Source of the DNA: 66-474 sp044464225
Lineage (GTDB): Bacteria; Pseudomonadota; Gammaproteobacteria; Xanthomonadales; Rhodanobacteraceae
Assembly: GCA_044464225.1 (NCBI GenBank)
Contig: JBIQLN010000005.1
Span: 1 to 64,000, forward strand
Length of the DNA: 64,000 nt
Reading direction: 5' to 3'
Part shown: positions 8,769 to 18,061 of the stretch, one piece after another
Layout of the letters: the number at the start of each line of letters is the position of its first letter
Numbering within the stretch: position 1 is the first letter of the stretch
The notes under the pieces: generated by a model
The model's database searches: none
Told to the model about the DNA's origin: nothing
What the model saw: only the letters and a program-made list of their open reading frames with translations
Made by a program: the position numbers and the translations under genes

Positions 8769-9158
8769 CTATTCCCGCTTCCGGATTCCTGCGGCCAGCG
8801 CCGAGATCAGTTCGCGCACGAGTTTCCGGTGCGCGGTCGGCAGGTTCGCGAACTCCTGAAGCGCAAGCTCGTCCTTTCCGCTGAGCGCGCCGTAGCGCGA
8901 CGAGTTTTCCCGAACCTGTGATTCCGGATCGGCGAGCAGGGCGTTCAGATCCACGTTGAGCACCGCAGCGAGTGCGCGCTGGTTCGCTGGCCGGGGCATG
9001 AAGGTTCCGTTGAGCCAGCCCGAAACGGTTTGCGGCGTCACTGAAACCTTGCCGTACTTGGCAAGCAGCGGCACCAGCTCGGAAGCACTTGCTTCCAGCT
9101 TCTTCGCGGCGAGCAGTCGGTTCAGTCGTTCGGCAAATGCAGCTTGTTCGGACTTCAT
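8769..9158 (-). CDS. XRE-like helix-turn-helix regulator next to the R-M genes
   Basis: A 129-residue cytoplasmic protein. Residues 1-80 form a Cro/CI-type helix-turn-helix domain: FAERLNRLLAAKKL, then SVTPQTVSGWLNGTFMPRP as the turn and recognition helix, then RALAAVLNVDLNALL. The C-terminal part is helical and unrecognised. It is transcribed away from the methyltransferase gene with a 100-bp gap that holds a perfect dyad at 9202-9221. Controller proteins of this fold commonly repress or time restriction-modification genes, so that role is inferred. It could instead be a chromosomal regulator unrelated to the island. Confidence 0.78.
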   Translation of the reverse strand: MKSEQAAFAERLNRLLAAKKLEASASELVPLLAKYGKVSVTPQTVSGWLNGTFMPRPANQRALAAVLNVDLNALLADPESQVRENSSRYGALSGKDELALQEFANLPTAHRKLVRELISALAAGIRKRE

Positions 9159-9201
9159 GCCGCAACGGTAGGTTCCCGCTGCGCTGGCCAGTGAAAGGGA
9201 T

Positions 9202-9221
9202 TCTTGCGTAAAATGGCAAGA
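9202..9221. promoter_or_regulatory. Candidate operator between the HTH regulator and mod
   Basis: TCTTGC, 8 bases, GCAAGA: a perfect 6-bp inverted repeat 38 bases upstream of the mod start and 44 bases from the regulator start. It lies where a promoter for either gene should be, and its size fits a dimer of a small helix-turn-helix protein. Confidence 0.45.
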
Positions 9222-9258
9222 GTTGCTTTCATTACGGCCGGCACGGCCGCGGGGAACC

Positions 9259-11322
9259 ATGCCGAAGTCGCTGCTCGAAGAACTGCCGAAGATCGTTGCG
9301 GCGGGGAAGGCGCAGGCCGAGCGCATCCTGGAAGGGCTCGAAGGCAAGCACCGGGTCGGCCTTCAGACGCGCGAGTGGGTGCTGCCGTCCAAGAACGTCG
9401 CCGAAGCGGACATGCTCGATGTCGCCCGGCGTGCCGAACACCTGCGCACGAATGATGGCGCGAACTGGACCAATCGCCTGATCTACGGCGACAACCTGCT
9501 GGCAATGGCCGCGCTGCTCGCCGGCGACGAGCAAACGCCCAGCTTGCGCGGCAAGGTGGACCTGATCTACATCGATCCGCCGTTCGATTCCAAGGCCGAC
9601 TACCGCACCAAGGTCATGCTGCCCGGCGTGGAACTGGAGCAGCGGCCGACAGTAATCGAGCAGTTCGCGTATTCGGACACATGGTCGGATGGCACGGCTT
9701 CTTATCTGGCGATGATCACGCCACGGCTGGTGCTGATGCGCGAGTTGTTAGCAGATTCGGGTTCGATCTACGTGCATCTGGACTGGCACGTCGGGCATTA
9801 CGTGAAGGTTGTACTCGACGAAGTGTTCGGAAAAGACAATTTCATTAACGAAATCATCTGGAAGCGAACATCCGCGCATGGCGATTCCAATGATTTTGCA
9901 TCAGTGCACGACACGGTATTCTCGTATGCCAAATCACGTGAATCTCGATACTTCCTGAAGCAATATGAACCGCACAACCCGGAGTATGTGGCTGCTAAGT
10001 ATCGCTATAAAAGCGAGGAAGGTCGCGCGTATCGCAAGGACAATCTCACCGCGACTGGCTTGCAAGGTGGCGGTTACGACTACGTTTGGAACGGCGTGCG
10101 GAGAGTCTGGCGTTGCCCAATCTCGACTATGGAGCGACTGCACAATGAGGGAAGAATTTCATACACGAAAACAGGCGTTGCTGAATACATACGCTATCTG
10201 GACGAAAGCCCCGGGGCGCCACTTGCAGACTTGTGGATGGATATACCCCCCGTAAACAGTCAGGCAGGTGAGCGAGTCAACTACGCAACTCAAAAACCGG
10301 AGAGGCTTGTCGAGCGCGCACTCGTAGCGTCCTGCCCGGAGCGCGGGTTGATGGCGGATTTTACAGGTGGTTCCGGCACCACCGCCGCGGTCGCAGAAAG
10401 GCTGGGGCGTCGCTGGATCACCACCGACATCGGCAAGCCTGCCTGCCTGATCACGCGCAAGCGGCTGATCGACCAGAATGCCAAGCCGTTCCTGTATCAG
10501 GCGATTGGCGATTACCAGGTCGAGGCCGCGAAGACCGAACTCGGCCGCAAGTTCCGCATCGGTGATCTGTCTTCGATCGTGCTCTCGCTGTACGGCGCGC
10601 TGCCCGTCGATCCGGACAACAACCCGCAACGCAACCTCGGGCAGGTCGTGTACGGCGGCAAAAAGACGCTGGTGCTGGTGGATTCGCCCAACAAGCTGAC
10701 GGGCGACGCCACGTTGCGCCGCGCGATCGCACAGCGCGACAACCTGATGGGCGGCTGGGATCGCGTGGTGGTGCTGGGCTGGAATTTCGAGCCGGGCATC
10801 GGCGAAAGCATTGCTGCGCTCAAGGACGACCGGCTGGAAGTGCTGGTGATCCCGCCCGACCTGCTCGACCGCCTGCGCAAGAAGGGCGGCATCGAGAAGC
10901 TGCGCGGGCACGTGCGGTTCTCGACGCTGCAATACGTCACGATCCATCCGGTCGCGCGCTCGTGCAGCGGCGACGAGGAATACCTGCACGTGCGGCTGGA
11001 CAACTACGTACTGCTGTCGCCCGAGGCGATCAACCTCGACGAGGCCAATCGCGCCAAGCTGCACAAGGTGATGAACGCCGAACCGCTGGCGTTGATCGAA
11101 TATTGGGCCGTCGATCCCGACTACGACGGCCGGATTTTCCGCTCAGTCTGGCAGGACTACCGCGGCAACGTCGCCAACGATGGCGACCCGCTGCGCGTGG
11201 TGACCGAGGCGCGCTTCAGCGCGCCCGCCAAGCGTGGTGAACGGAAAGTCTGCGTGCGCGTGGTGGACGTGTTCGGCTTCGAGGCGGAAGTCGTGCAGAG
11301 CGTTGCGGAAATCGCATCATGA
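9259..11322 (+). CDS. mod: Site-specific DNA methyltransferase (type III-like Mod, beta class)
   Basis: A 687-residue adenine-type DNA methyltransferase. The catalytic motif IV is DPPF at residues 106-109 and the SAM-binding motif I is FTGGSG starting at residue 368. Motif IV before motif I marks the beta class typical of type III Mod subunits. Residues about 190-365, between the motifs, are the expected target-recognition region, and their DNA is far less GC-rich than the flanks. A further 240 residues after motif I form a C-terminal extension I do not recognise. A GGGGA Shine-Dalgarno precedes ATG 9259. The stop overlaps the next gene by 4 bp. No simple-sequence repeat of the phase-variable type was seen. 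Confidence 0.92.
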   Translation: MPKSLLEELPKIVAAGKAQAERILEGLEGKHRVGLQTREWVLPSKNVAEADMLDVARRAEHLRTNDGANWTNRLIYGDNLLAMAALLAGDEQTPSLRGKVDLIYIDPPFDSKADYRTKVMLPGVELEQRPTVIEQFAYSDTWSDGTASYLAMITPRLVLMRELLADSGSIYVHLDWHVGHYVKVVLDEVFGKDNFINEIIWKRTSAHGDSNDFASVHDTVFSYAKSRESRYFLKQYEPHNPEYVAAKYRYKSEEGRAYRKDNLTATGLQGGGYDYVWNGVRRVWRCPISTMERLHNEGRISYTKTGVAEYIRYLDESPGAPLADLWMDIPPVNSQAGERVNYATQKPERLVERALVASCPERGLMADFTGGSGTTAAVAERLGRRWITTDIGKPACLITRKRLIDQNAKPFLYQAIGDYQVEAAKTELGRKFRIGDLSSIVLSLYGALPVDPDNNPQRNLGQVVYGGKKTLVLVDSPNKLTGDATLRRAIAQRDNLMGGWDRVVVLGWNFEPGIGESIAALKDDRLEVLVIPPDLLDRLRKKGGIEKLRGHVRFSTLQYVTIHPVARSCSGDEEYLHVRLDNYVLLSPEAINLDEANRAKLHKVMNAEPLALIEYWAVDPDYDGRIFRSVWQDYRGNVANDGDPLRVVTEARFSAPAKRGERKVCVRVVDVFGFEAEVVQSVAEIAS
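9820..10350 (+). other. AT-rich segment inside mod (target-recognition region)
   Basis: Hand counts of 60-base rows give 26 G+C at 9841, 28 at 9961 and 25 at 10141, against 38 in the row at 9361 in the same gene. Codon choice changes too, with many A- and T-ending codons. The segment matches the variable recognition part of the protein, which suggests it was replaced by recombination from a different source. Confidence 0.6.
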
Positions 11323-14276
11323 GTCGCGCCGCCGCACCCGACGATCAGCTTGCGCTGGCCGCGGCGCTGACACAGCGCACGAAGCAGTTGTGCCTCGGCC
11401 TCGAACACGGCGAGGCGGAAATCCTGGAACGGGTTACACCGGTCACGGCGGAGCTGCTGCGCTGGTGGTTCACCGAGGATGCCTGCCAGGCGCGCGCGTC
11501 CAACTTCCATGCGGGCCAGCGCCAGGCGATCCTCAATGTGATCGTGGCGCACGAGGTGCTGGACAGCCCCGATCTCGCGGACCTCTATCGCCGCGTCTAT
11601 CCCGACGCGCTGTTGCAAGGCGAACGGCTCGCGGAAATCGGACAGGGCAAGCACGCGCATCCGAAGTACTGTCTGAAGATGGCGACCGGCACCGGCAAGA
11701 CCTGGGTGCTGCAGGCGCTGCTGGTCTGGCAGATGTTGAACAAGACCGCCGCGATGGCGGAGGGGCACAACGATCCGCGCTTCACGCGGCATTTCCTGAT
11801 CGTCACGCCGGGGCTGATCGTTTACGAGCGCCTGCTGGATGCTTTCCTCGGCAGGGAGGGCGCGGACGGGCAGCGGCGCTTCGAGACATCCGACCTCGCG
11901 GTTTGCGGCGAATTGTTCGTCCCGCCTGCGCACCGCGAACAGGTCGGGCAGTTCGTGCGCGGCAACGTCTGCACCAAGACCGAGATCGGCCTGAAGGCCG
12001 TCGGCGGCGGGATGATCGCCATCACCAATTGGCATCTCCTGGTCGAAGCCGAGGAGGAAGAGGAAACCCAGGACGCGGAAGACGAATCGCTGGTCACGCC
12101 GGGCGTGGTCGCGGATGCGGCCACCGTCGCCTACGACGTGCTGCCGCTGGTACCGGGCAAGGCGGCCGGCAACAGCCTCGACGTGCTGGACCGCCGCTGG
12201 GCGCGCGGCAACGTGCTGGCCTACCTGGCTGGTCTGCCCGAACTGATGGTGTTCAACGACGAGGCGCACCACATCCACGAAGTGAAGCGCGAGGGCGAGG
12301 CCGACGAGGTCGAATGGCAGAAGAGCCTCAACCGCATCGCCGCCGGCAAGGGCCGTCGATTCGCGCAGGTGGATTTTTCGGCCACGCCCTACAACGACGT
12401 CGGCGGCGGCAGGAGGAAACGCAAGGTCTATTTCCCGCACATCGTGGTGGATTTCGATCTCAGGGACGCCATGCGCGCGGGGCTGGTGAAGGCGCTGGTG
12501 CTGGACAAGCGCAAGGAGATCGGCGCACTGCCGCTGGAGTTCAAGGCCGAGCGCGACGAGAGCGGCAACCCGGTCCTGTCCGAAGGCCAGCGCGTGATGC
12601 TGGGTGCGGGATTGCAAAAGCTCCGCAAGCTGGAAACCGATTTTGCGCGGCTCGATCCGGGCCGCAAGCCGAAAATGCTGGTGGTGTGCGAGGACACCAG
12701 CGTTTCGCCGCTGGTATCGGAATTCCTGCGCGACCAGGGTTTGCATCCGGAGGATGTGTTGACCGTCGATTCCGGCAGGAAGGCGGAGCTGGGTGAAAAG
12801 GAATGGTCGCGCGTCAGGCAGCAATTGTTCGACGTGGACCGGCGCGCACAGCCGCGCGTGATCGTAAGCGTGCTGATGCTGCGTGAGGGTTTCGATGTCA
12901 ACAACATCTGCGTGATCGTGCCGCTGCGTTCGTCACAGGCGCAGATCCTGCTGGAACAGACCATTGGCCGCGGCCTGCGCCTGATGTGGCGCGAGCCGGA
13001 ATACGCCGACAGCAAGCGCGAAAACCGCGAGCGCATCAACCGCGGCGAGGAACCGGAGAGCCTGATCGACATTCTCTCGATCGTCGAGCACCCGGCCTTC
13101 CAGAGCTTCTACGACGAACAGCTCGGCAAGGATCTGGTCGGCGAAACCGGCGACGACGAAGGCAGCAGCATCGGCGACCTGATCACGGTGGAACTGCGCG
13201 CGGATTACGAGCCATACGATTTCGCGATTCCGTTCATCCTCCGCGAGGCCGAGGACACACTGGAACACCTGCCGATCGATGTCGCCGCCTTGCAGCCGTT
13301 CACCGGCATGACGCGCGCGCAATTGAGCGAACGGGTCGGCAAGGGCGACACGTTCACGTCGCACGACCTGCAGAGCAGCACCCTATTCGGCGACTACCGC
13401 GTGGATGGCGCGGTGATGAATGTCGGCGGCTACAACGAACTGCTGTCGCGATTGACGCGGCGGATCACGCAGGCGCTGAGCCAGCCATTGGGGGGTGGCA
13501 GGAAAGTCGCGGACCAATGGGCCAAGCCATATACGCAGGTCAGTTCGGCGGCGCTGGCGGCGGCCATCGACGATTACATCCGCGAACGCCTGTTCCGCGA
13601 CGCGTTCGAGCCGTTCGAGGACGAACGCTGGCGATTGCTGATGCTGCAGCCGGTGGTGGAGCACATCGTCAAGGTGTTCGCGCTGGCGCTGGTGAACGCC
13701 GAGGAGCGCGCGATCACCGGCGAAACCGAGGTGCGTCATCGGCGGCTTTCGGAGGTGGACAAGCTGACGATGCGCGAAAGCGCCTCGATGGAGGTAAGCA
13801 AGTGCATCTATCCCCGCCTGCCGTATCCGAGCCGCAGCGGCGGCCTGGAGCGTGCCTTCACCGAATGGGCGATGCGCGACACCGGCGTGTCAGCATTCTG
13901 CAAGATCAGCGAGAACCGGCATGACTTCGTGCACCTGCGCTACGTCAAGGACAACGGCCTCCCGGCGTTCTATTCGCCGGACTTCCTGGTGCGCACGGCC
14001 GACGCGATTTACCTGGCCGAAACCAAGGCGCAGGACCAGACCAGTCATCCGAACGTGCTGCGCAAACGCAAGGCCGCCGCGGCGTGGTGCGAGCGCATCA
14101 ACGAATTGCCGCCGGAATTGCGCGGAGGCCTGCCGTGGCATTACGCACTGGTGGGCGAGTCGGTTTTCCACGACTGGCGGCAGAAGGGTGCGCGGCTGGG
14201 CGAATTGCTGGCGTTTTCGCGGGTGAGAGAGCCGTTGAGGCGACAAGCGCAAGGCGGCCTGGGCCTGGAAAGCTGA
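11319..14276 (+). CDS. res: Type III-like restriction subunit: SF2 helicase with PD-(D/E)XK nuclease
   Basis: A 985-residue translocase-nuclease. Helicase motifs are Walker A MATGTGKT (121-128), the DEAH box (314-317), DFSATPY as motif III, and LREGFDV plus QTIGRGLR as motifs V and VI. Near the C-terminus Pro-Asp888 and Glu901-Thr-Lys903 form a PD-(D/E)XK nuclease site, the standard position in type III Res proteins. It overlaps mod by ATGA, so the two should be co-translated and act as one complex that cuts DNA lacking the Mod methyl mark. All key residues look intact, so the system is probably active. The exact restriction subtype cannot be settled without a search. Confidence 0.92.
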   Translation: MSRAAAPDDQLALAAALTQRTKQLCLGLEHGEAEILERVTPVTAELLRWWFTEDACQARASNFHAGQRQAILNVIVAHEVLDSPDLADLYRRVYPDALLQGERLAEIGQGKHAHPKYCLKMATGTGKTWVLQALLVWQMLNKTAAMAEGHNDPRFTRHFLIVTPGLIVYERLLDAFLGREGADGQRRFETSDLAVCGELFVPPAHREQVGQFVRGNVCTKTEIGLKAVGGGMIAITNWHLLVEAEEEEETQDAEDESLVTPGVVADAATVAYDVLPLVPGKAAGNSLDVLDRRWARGNVLAYLAGLPELMVFNDEAHHIHEVKREGEADEVEWQKSLNRIAAGKGRRFAQVDFSATPYNDVGGGRRKRKVYFPHIVVDFDLRDAMRAGLVKALVLDKRKEIGALPLEFKAERDESGNPVLSEGQRVMLGAGLQKLRKLETDFARLDPGRKPKMLVVCEDTSVSPLVSEFLRDQGLHPEDVLTVDSGRKAELGEKEWSRVRQQLFDVDRRAQPRVIVSVLMLREGFDVNNICVIVPLRSSQAQILLEQTIGRGLRLMWREPEYADSKRENRERINRGEEPESLIDILSIVEHPAFQSFYDEQLGKDLVGETGDDEGSSIGDLITVELRADYEPYDFAIPFILREAEDTLEHLPIDVAALQPFTGMTRAQLSERVGKGDTFTSHDLQSSTLFGDYRVDGAVMNVGGYNELLSRLTRRITQALSQPLGGGRKVADQWAKPYTQVSSAALAAAIDDYIRERLFRDAFEPFEDERWRLLMLQPVVEHIVKVFALALVNAEERAITGETEVRHRRLSEVDKLTMRESASMEVSKCIYPRLPYPSRSGGLERAFTEWAMRDTGVSAFCKISENRHDFVHLRYVKDNGLPAFYSPDFLVRTADAIYLAETKAQDQTSHPNVLRKRKAAAAWCERINELPPELRGGLPWHYALVGESVFHDWRQKGARLGELLAFSRVREPLRRQAQGGLGLES

Positions 14277-14358
14277 GTCGGCGCTGACTCGCTTGTTCAC
14301 CCCCGCTGAATGGCGTCCAACGAGTGCTTGACCCGGCGTGGTGACCGGCGTGAAGTGG

Positions 14359-14383
14359 AAAGGCCACCGACAGGGTGGCTTTT
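14359..14383 (+). terminator. Intrinsic terminator after the R-M operon
   Basis: A 10-bp stem built on GCCACC and GGTGGC with a 5-base loop and flanking A and T runs, ending in TTTT, 83 bases after the res stop. It has the full form of a Rho-independent terminator. Confidence 0.7.
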
Positions 14384-14437
14384 CGGTCCGGGCCATGCGC
14401 GCGGGCTGCGACCAGGATGTCACACAAGGAGGTTTCC

Positions 14438-14839
14438 ATGAATCGCATGCATTCGTTTTCCAGCATCGCCGCCACCATCGCGCTGGCGTGCGCCGCACCG
14501 TTGGCGCTGGCGCAGACCACGCCCGCTCCGCAACATCCGGAGTCCGGCGCGGTGACGCATACGCCGCCGTTCAAGACCACCCCGACGGAGACGCCGGCCG
14601 ATCAGCAATTGCCGCAGCGCATTCCGCCGCCAGCGCAAACCGGTGACGTAATGGGCCAGCACGACATGATGGGCACGGTGCGCTCGGTCAGCAGCAACGG
14701 CATGGTCGAGGTGCACACGGACGAGGGCAACCTGAAGGTGCATTTCCCCGATGCCAGCCAGCACCTGAAGAAGGGCGAGAAAATCACGCTCCATCTCTCC
14801 TACTCGGTCGAGCCGTCTGCACCGGCTGCTTCGATGTAG
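14438..14839 (+). CDS. Small secreted protein of unknown function
   Basis: A 133-residue protein with a signal peptide (ATIALACAAPLALAQ), a Pro/Thr-rich linker and a C-terminal segment of about 50 residues (GTVRSVSSNGMVEVHTDEGNLKVHF then LKKGEKITLHLSY). That segment reads like a small beta-barrel of the type seen in periplasmic OB-like or copper-binding domains. I do not recognise the family. An AAGGAGG Shine-Dalgarno 5 bases before ATG 14438 fixes the start. It stands alone between two terminators. Confidence 0.75.
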   Translation: MNRMHSFSSIAATIALACAAPLALAQTTPAPQHPESGAVTHTPPFKTTPTETPADQQLPQRIPPPAQTGDVMGQHDMMGTVRSVSSNGMVEVHTDEGNLKVHFPDASQHLKKGEKITLHLSYSVEPSAPAASM

Positions 14840-14860
14840 CGCAGCCCGCGTTCGACCGGG

Positions 14861-14885
14861 AACCGCCGGACTGTCCGGCGGTTTT
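14861..14885 (+). terminator. Intrinsic terminator
   Basis: AACCGCCGGA, CTG, TCCGGCGGTT, then TT: a perfect 10-bp stem with a 3-base loop and a T-run, 22 bases after the small secreted protein. It separates that gene from the secretion operon. Confidence 0.8.
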
Positions 14886-14969
14886 GCTGTGGCGAACGCG
14901 CGGCTCGCATTGGCCGGGCTGCTGTGCTACCAATGGCATTCTGGCGGTCAGCAAACGTGGGAGCCTGCG

Positions 14970-16712
14970 ATGTCGGCAGTCGTCCAGTCCGGCGCGGAGC
15001 AGCCCCGTCGTCCTCCCGGGGACGAAGCGGGCGCGCGCGCATGCGCGCTGCTGGTCGAACGCGGCCGCCTGAAACAGGAGGATCTGGCGCGGGCCGAACG
15101 GCTGCTGGCCGAGGGGCCCGAGAGCCGGCTGACGCCGCTGCTGTCCCGACTCGGCCTGGTTTCGGAACGCGACCTCGCCGAAGCGTGGGCGGAAACGTTG
15201 CGCCTGCCGCTGCTGACCGCGAAGGAGGCGCCGGATGCACCGCCCGAGACGGCGCTGTCGGTGCGTTTCATGAAGCAATACCACGCGGTGCCGGTGGGTG
15301 AGTCCGGACCGGCCATGCAACTCGCAACGGCCGATCCCGGCGATCCGTACATCGCCCACGCGGTGGAACTTGCGTGCGGACGCCCGGTGGACCTGGTGGT
15401 CGCGGCGCGTGCCGACATCGACGATCTGATCGAACGCTGGTACGGCACCGGTCGCAGCGCGCTCGGCACCATCGTCGAAGGACTGGGCGACGGTGGCGAA
15501 AACGCGTCCGGCGACGACGACATCGAGCATCTGCGCGACCTCGCGTCCGAAGCGCCGGTGATCCGGCTGGTGAACCTGCTGATCCAGCGCGCGGTGGAAG
15601 CACGCGCGTCCGACATCCACATCGAGCCGTTCGAGAATCGCCTGAAGGTGCGCTACCGCATCGACGGCGTGCTGCACGAAGTCGAGGCTCCGCCGGCGTC
15701 CAGCACCGCGGCGGTGATTTCGCGCATCAAGATCATGGCGCGCATGAACATCGCCGAGCGGCGTTTGCCGCAGGACGGCCGCATCATGCTGCGGGTGCAG
15801 GGCAAGGAACTGGACCTGCGCGTATCGGCCATCCCGACCAGTTTCGGCGAATCGGTGGTGATGCGCATCCTCGATCGCGGCAACGTGATCCTGGATTTCG
15901 ATTCGCTGGGCTTCGACGAACACACGCTGCCGCCGTTCCTGCACGTGCTGGAGCAGCCGCACGGAATCCTGCTGGTCACGGGTCCCACGGGTTCGGGCAA
16001 GACGACGACGCTTTACACCGCGCTGTCGAAGATCAACACGCCCGACCGCAAGATCATCACCGTCGAGGACCCGGTCGAATACCAGATCGAGGGCATCAAC
16101 CAGATGCAGGTGAAGCCGCAGATCGGGCTGGATTTCGCAGGCGCCCTGCGCTCGATCGTGCGCCAGGACCCGGACGTGATCATGATCGGCGAAATGCGCG
16201 ATCTCGAAACCTGCAAGATCGCGATCCAGTCCGCGCTCACCGGCCATCTCGTGCTTTCCACCCTGCACACCAACTCCGCCGCGGGCGGCCTGACGCGCTT
16301 GCTGGACATGGGCGTCGAGGATTACCTGATCGCTTCCACCGTCAATGCCATCGTGGCGCAGCGGCTGGTGCGCCGGCTCGACCCCGCGACGGCGGAAGCC
16401 TATGAACCGCTGCCGGAGATGGTCGCGGAGCTCGGCCTCCACCAACTCACCAGCAGGCGTCCGCTGCGCCTGTATCGGCCGAAACCTTCCACGGACAACC
16501 CCAGCGGTTTTCGCGGCCGGCTCGCGATCATCGAACAGTTGACCATGAACGACGCGTTGCGGCGCCTGCTGATGCAGCACGCCGACGCCAGCGACATCGA
16601 ACGCGCCGCGCGCCAGGGCGGCATGCGCACGATGTACGAGGACGGCTTGCGCAAGGCGCTGGCGGGGCTCACCACCGTGGAAGAGGTCTTGCGTGTCACC
16701 CAGGAAGCGTAG
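14970..16712 (+). CDS. gspE: Type II secretion ATPase GspE/XpsE
   Basis: A 580-residue cytoplasmic hexameric ATPase that powers pseudopilus assembly. Residues about 1-130 hold the N1E-type domain that docks on GspL. The core has Walker A GPTGSGKT (338-345), the ITVEDPVEYQ Asp box, MIGEMRD in Walker B and the LSTLHTNSAAG His box. The usual C-terminal zinc site of GspE proteins, two CxxC pairs after the VAQRLVR motif, is absent: the equivalent stretch has no cysteine. This first gene of the operon has GTGGGAG before ATG 14970 and a 127-bp gap before gspF. Confidence 0.96.
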   Translation: MSAVVQSGAEQPRRPPGDEAGARACALLVERGRLKQEDLARAERLLAEGPESRLTPLLSRLGLVSERDLAEAWAETLRLPLLTAKEAPDAPPETALSVRFMKQYHAVPVGESGPAMQLATADPGDPYIAHAVELACGRPVDLVVAARADIDDLIERWYGTGRSALGTIVEGLGDGGENASGDDDIEHLRDLASEAPVIRLVNLLIQRAVEARASDIHIEPFENRLKVRYRIDGVLHEVEAPPASSTAAVISRIKIMARMNIAERRLPQDGRIMLRVQGKELDLRVSAIPTSFGESVVMRILDRGNVILDFDSLGFDEHTLPPFLHVLEQPHGILLVTGPTGSGKTTTLYTALSKINTPDRKIITVEDPVEYQIEGINQMQVKPQIGLDFAGALRSIVRQDPDVIMIGEMRDLETCKIAIQSALTGHLVLSTLHTNSAAGGLTRLLDMGVEDYLIASTVNAIVAQRLVRRLDPATAEAYEPLPEMVAELGLHQLTSRRPLRLYRPKPSTDNPSGFRGRLAIIEQLTMNDALRRLLMQHADASDIERAARQGGMRTMYEDGLRKALAGLTTVEEVLRVTQEA

Positions 16713-16839
16713 CCCGCCCGCAAGTCGATTCGAATGAAATTCAAACGCGCGATCGTTTAGTGTTCGCTGCTTTGCCCACCGGCATGTCACGAGACGCCAT
16801 GCTCGATCTCCGTTCACCTGCATCCCCTGGGGCGCGCTG

Positions 16840-18048
16840 ATGCCCGCGTTCCACTACAAGGCGGTCACGCCCTCAGGCGAAACCGTGCAGGGCCACATGG
16901 ATGCCGCGTCCGTCGAGGACGTGATCCAGCGGCTGCAGGAACAGGGCAACGTGCCGCTGGAAGCGGGTGACGCGGGTGGCGGCGGTTCCTTGCTGGGCGG
17001 CTTGCGCAGGAAGTCGCTCGCGGGCAACGCGCTGGTCGAATTCACCTCGCAACTCGGCATCCTGCTGCATGCGGGGTTGCCGCTGGATCGCGCGCTGCAG
17101 ATGCTGCTGGAATTGCCGGAAGGCGAACGCGCGCGGCACGTGGTCGAACGCGTGCGCGATCGCGTGCGCGGCGGCGATTCGCTGTCGCACGCGATGGAGC
17201 AGGAACACGGCGTGTTTCCGAAGCTGTACCTCAGCATGGTCCGCGCAGGCGAGGCCGGCGGTGCGCTGGATGCCGCGCTCGCGCGCCTGGCCGATTACCT
17301 CGAACGCGCGCGCAAACTGCGTGAAAGCGTGATCGGCGCGCTGGTGTATCCGGCGTTCCTGTTGTTCGGCGTGCTGGGTTCGCTGGTCCTGTTGCTGGCA
17401 TACGTGCTGCCGCAGTTCGTGCCGATCTTCCACGACATGAACGTGCAGATCCCGCTGATCACGAAAGTGTTGATGGCCATCGGCACGTTCCTGCACGATT
17501 GGGGGCTGCTGGTGCTGGCCGCCCTCGTGGTGGCGGGGCTGTGGGCGGCGAACCGCATGCGCGACCCCGAAACGCGGCGTGCGTTCGACGCGCGGTTGTT
17601 GCGTGCCAGGGTGTTGGGGCCGCTGTTGCTGAAAGTGGACACCGCGCGCCTGATGCGCACGCTGGGCTCGCTGCTGAAGAACGGTGTCTCGCTGCTGGCC
17701 GCGCTGGGCATCGCGCGCCAGGTGGTATCCAATCGCGAACTGTCGGAACAATTGGAGCCGGCGATCGAATCGGTCAAGGGCGGCGACTCGCTTTCGCACG
17801 CGCTGTCCATGCACACCGGCTTTCCCAAGCTCGCGATCCAGATCACCATGGTCGGCGAGGAGTCGGGCACGCTGGACGACATGTTGCTGCGGGCCGCCGA
17901 CACCTACGATGACGAAGTCAAATCGGCGATCGACAAGATGCTCTCGGCACTGGTGCCGGTACTGACGATCGTGATGGCACTGCTGGTGGCGGGCATCATG
18001 CTGTCGATCCTGCTGCCGCTGCTGAGCCTGACGGGAAGTATTCAATGA
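16840..18048 (+). CDS. gspF: Type II secretion inner-membrane platform protein GspF
   Basis: A 402-residue polytopic protein that forms the inner-membrane platform and touches GspE and GspL. Two copies of the GspF domain are visible: one with FTSQLGILLHAGLPLDRAL and one with MRTLGSLLKNGVSLLAAL. Hydrophobic segments lie after each copy and at the C-terminus (TIVMALLVAGIMLSILLPLL). The length is typical. It is followed after 13 bases by gspG. Confidence 0.96.
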   Translation: MPAFHYKAVTPSGETVQGHMDAASVEDVIQRLQEQGNVPLEAGDAGGGGSLLGGLRRKSLAGNALVEFTSQLGILLHAGLPLDRALQMLLELPEGERARHVVERVRDRVRGGDSLSHAMEQEHGVFPKLYLSMVRAGEAGGALDAALARLADYLERARKLRESVIGALVYPAFLLFGVLGSLVLLLAYVLPQFVPIFHDMNVQIPLITKVLMAIGTFLHDWGLLVLAALVVAGLWAANRMRDPETRRAFDARLLRARVLGPLLLKVDTARLMRTLGSLLKNGVSLLAALGIARQVVSNRELSEQLEPAIESVKGGDSLSHALSMHTGFPKLAIQITMVGEESGTLDDMLLRAADTYDDEVKSAIDKMLSALVPVLTIVMALLVAGIMLSILLPLLSLTGSIQ

Positions 18049-18061
18049 CCGGGAGAGTGCG

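Noticed and set aside
9259..11322. Phase-variable repeat tract in mod
   Set aside because: Looked for tandem short repeats common in phase-variable type III mod genes; none seen.
14784..16823. Minus-strand frame of 679 codons across gspE
   Set aside because: Shadow of gspE with no domain signature.
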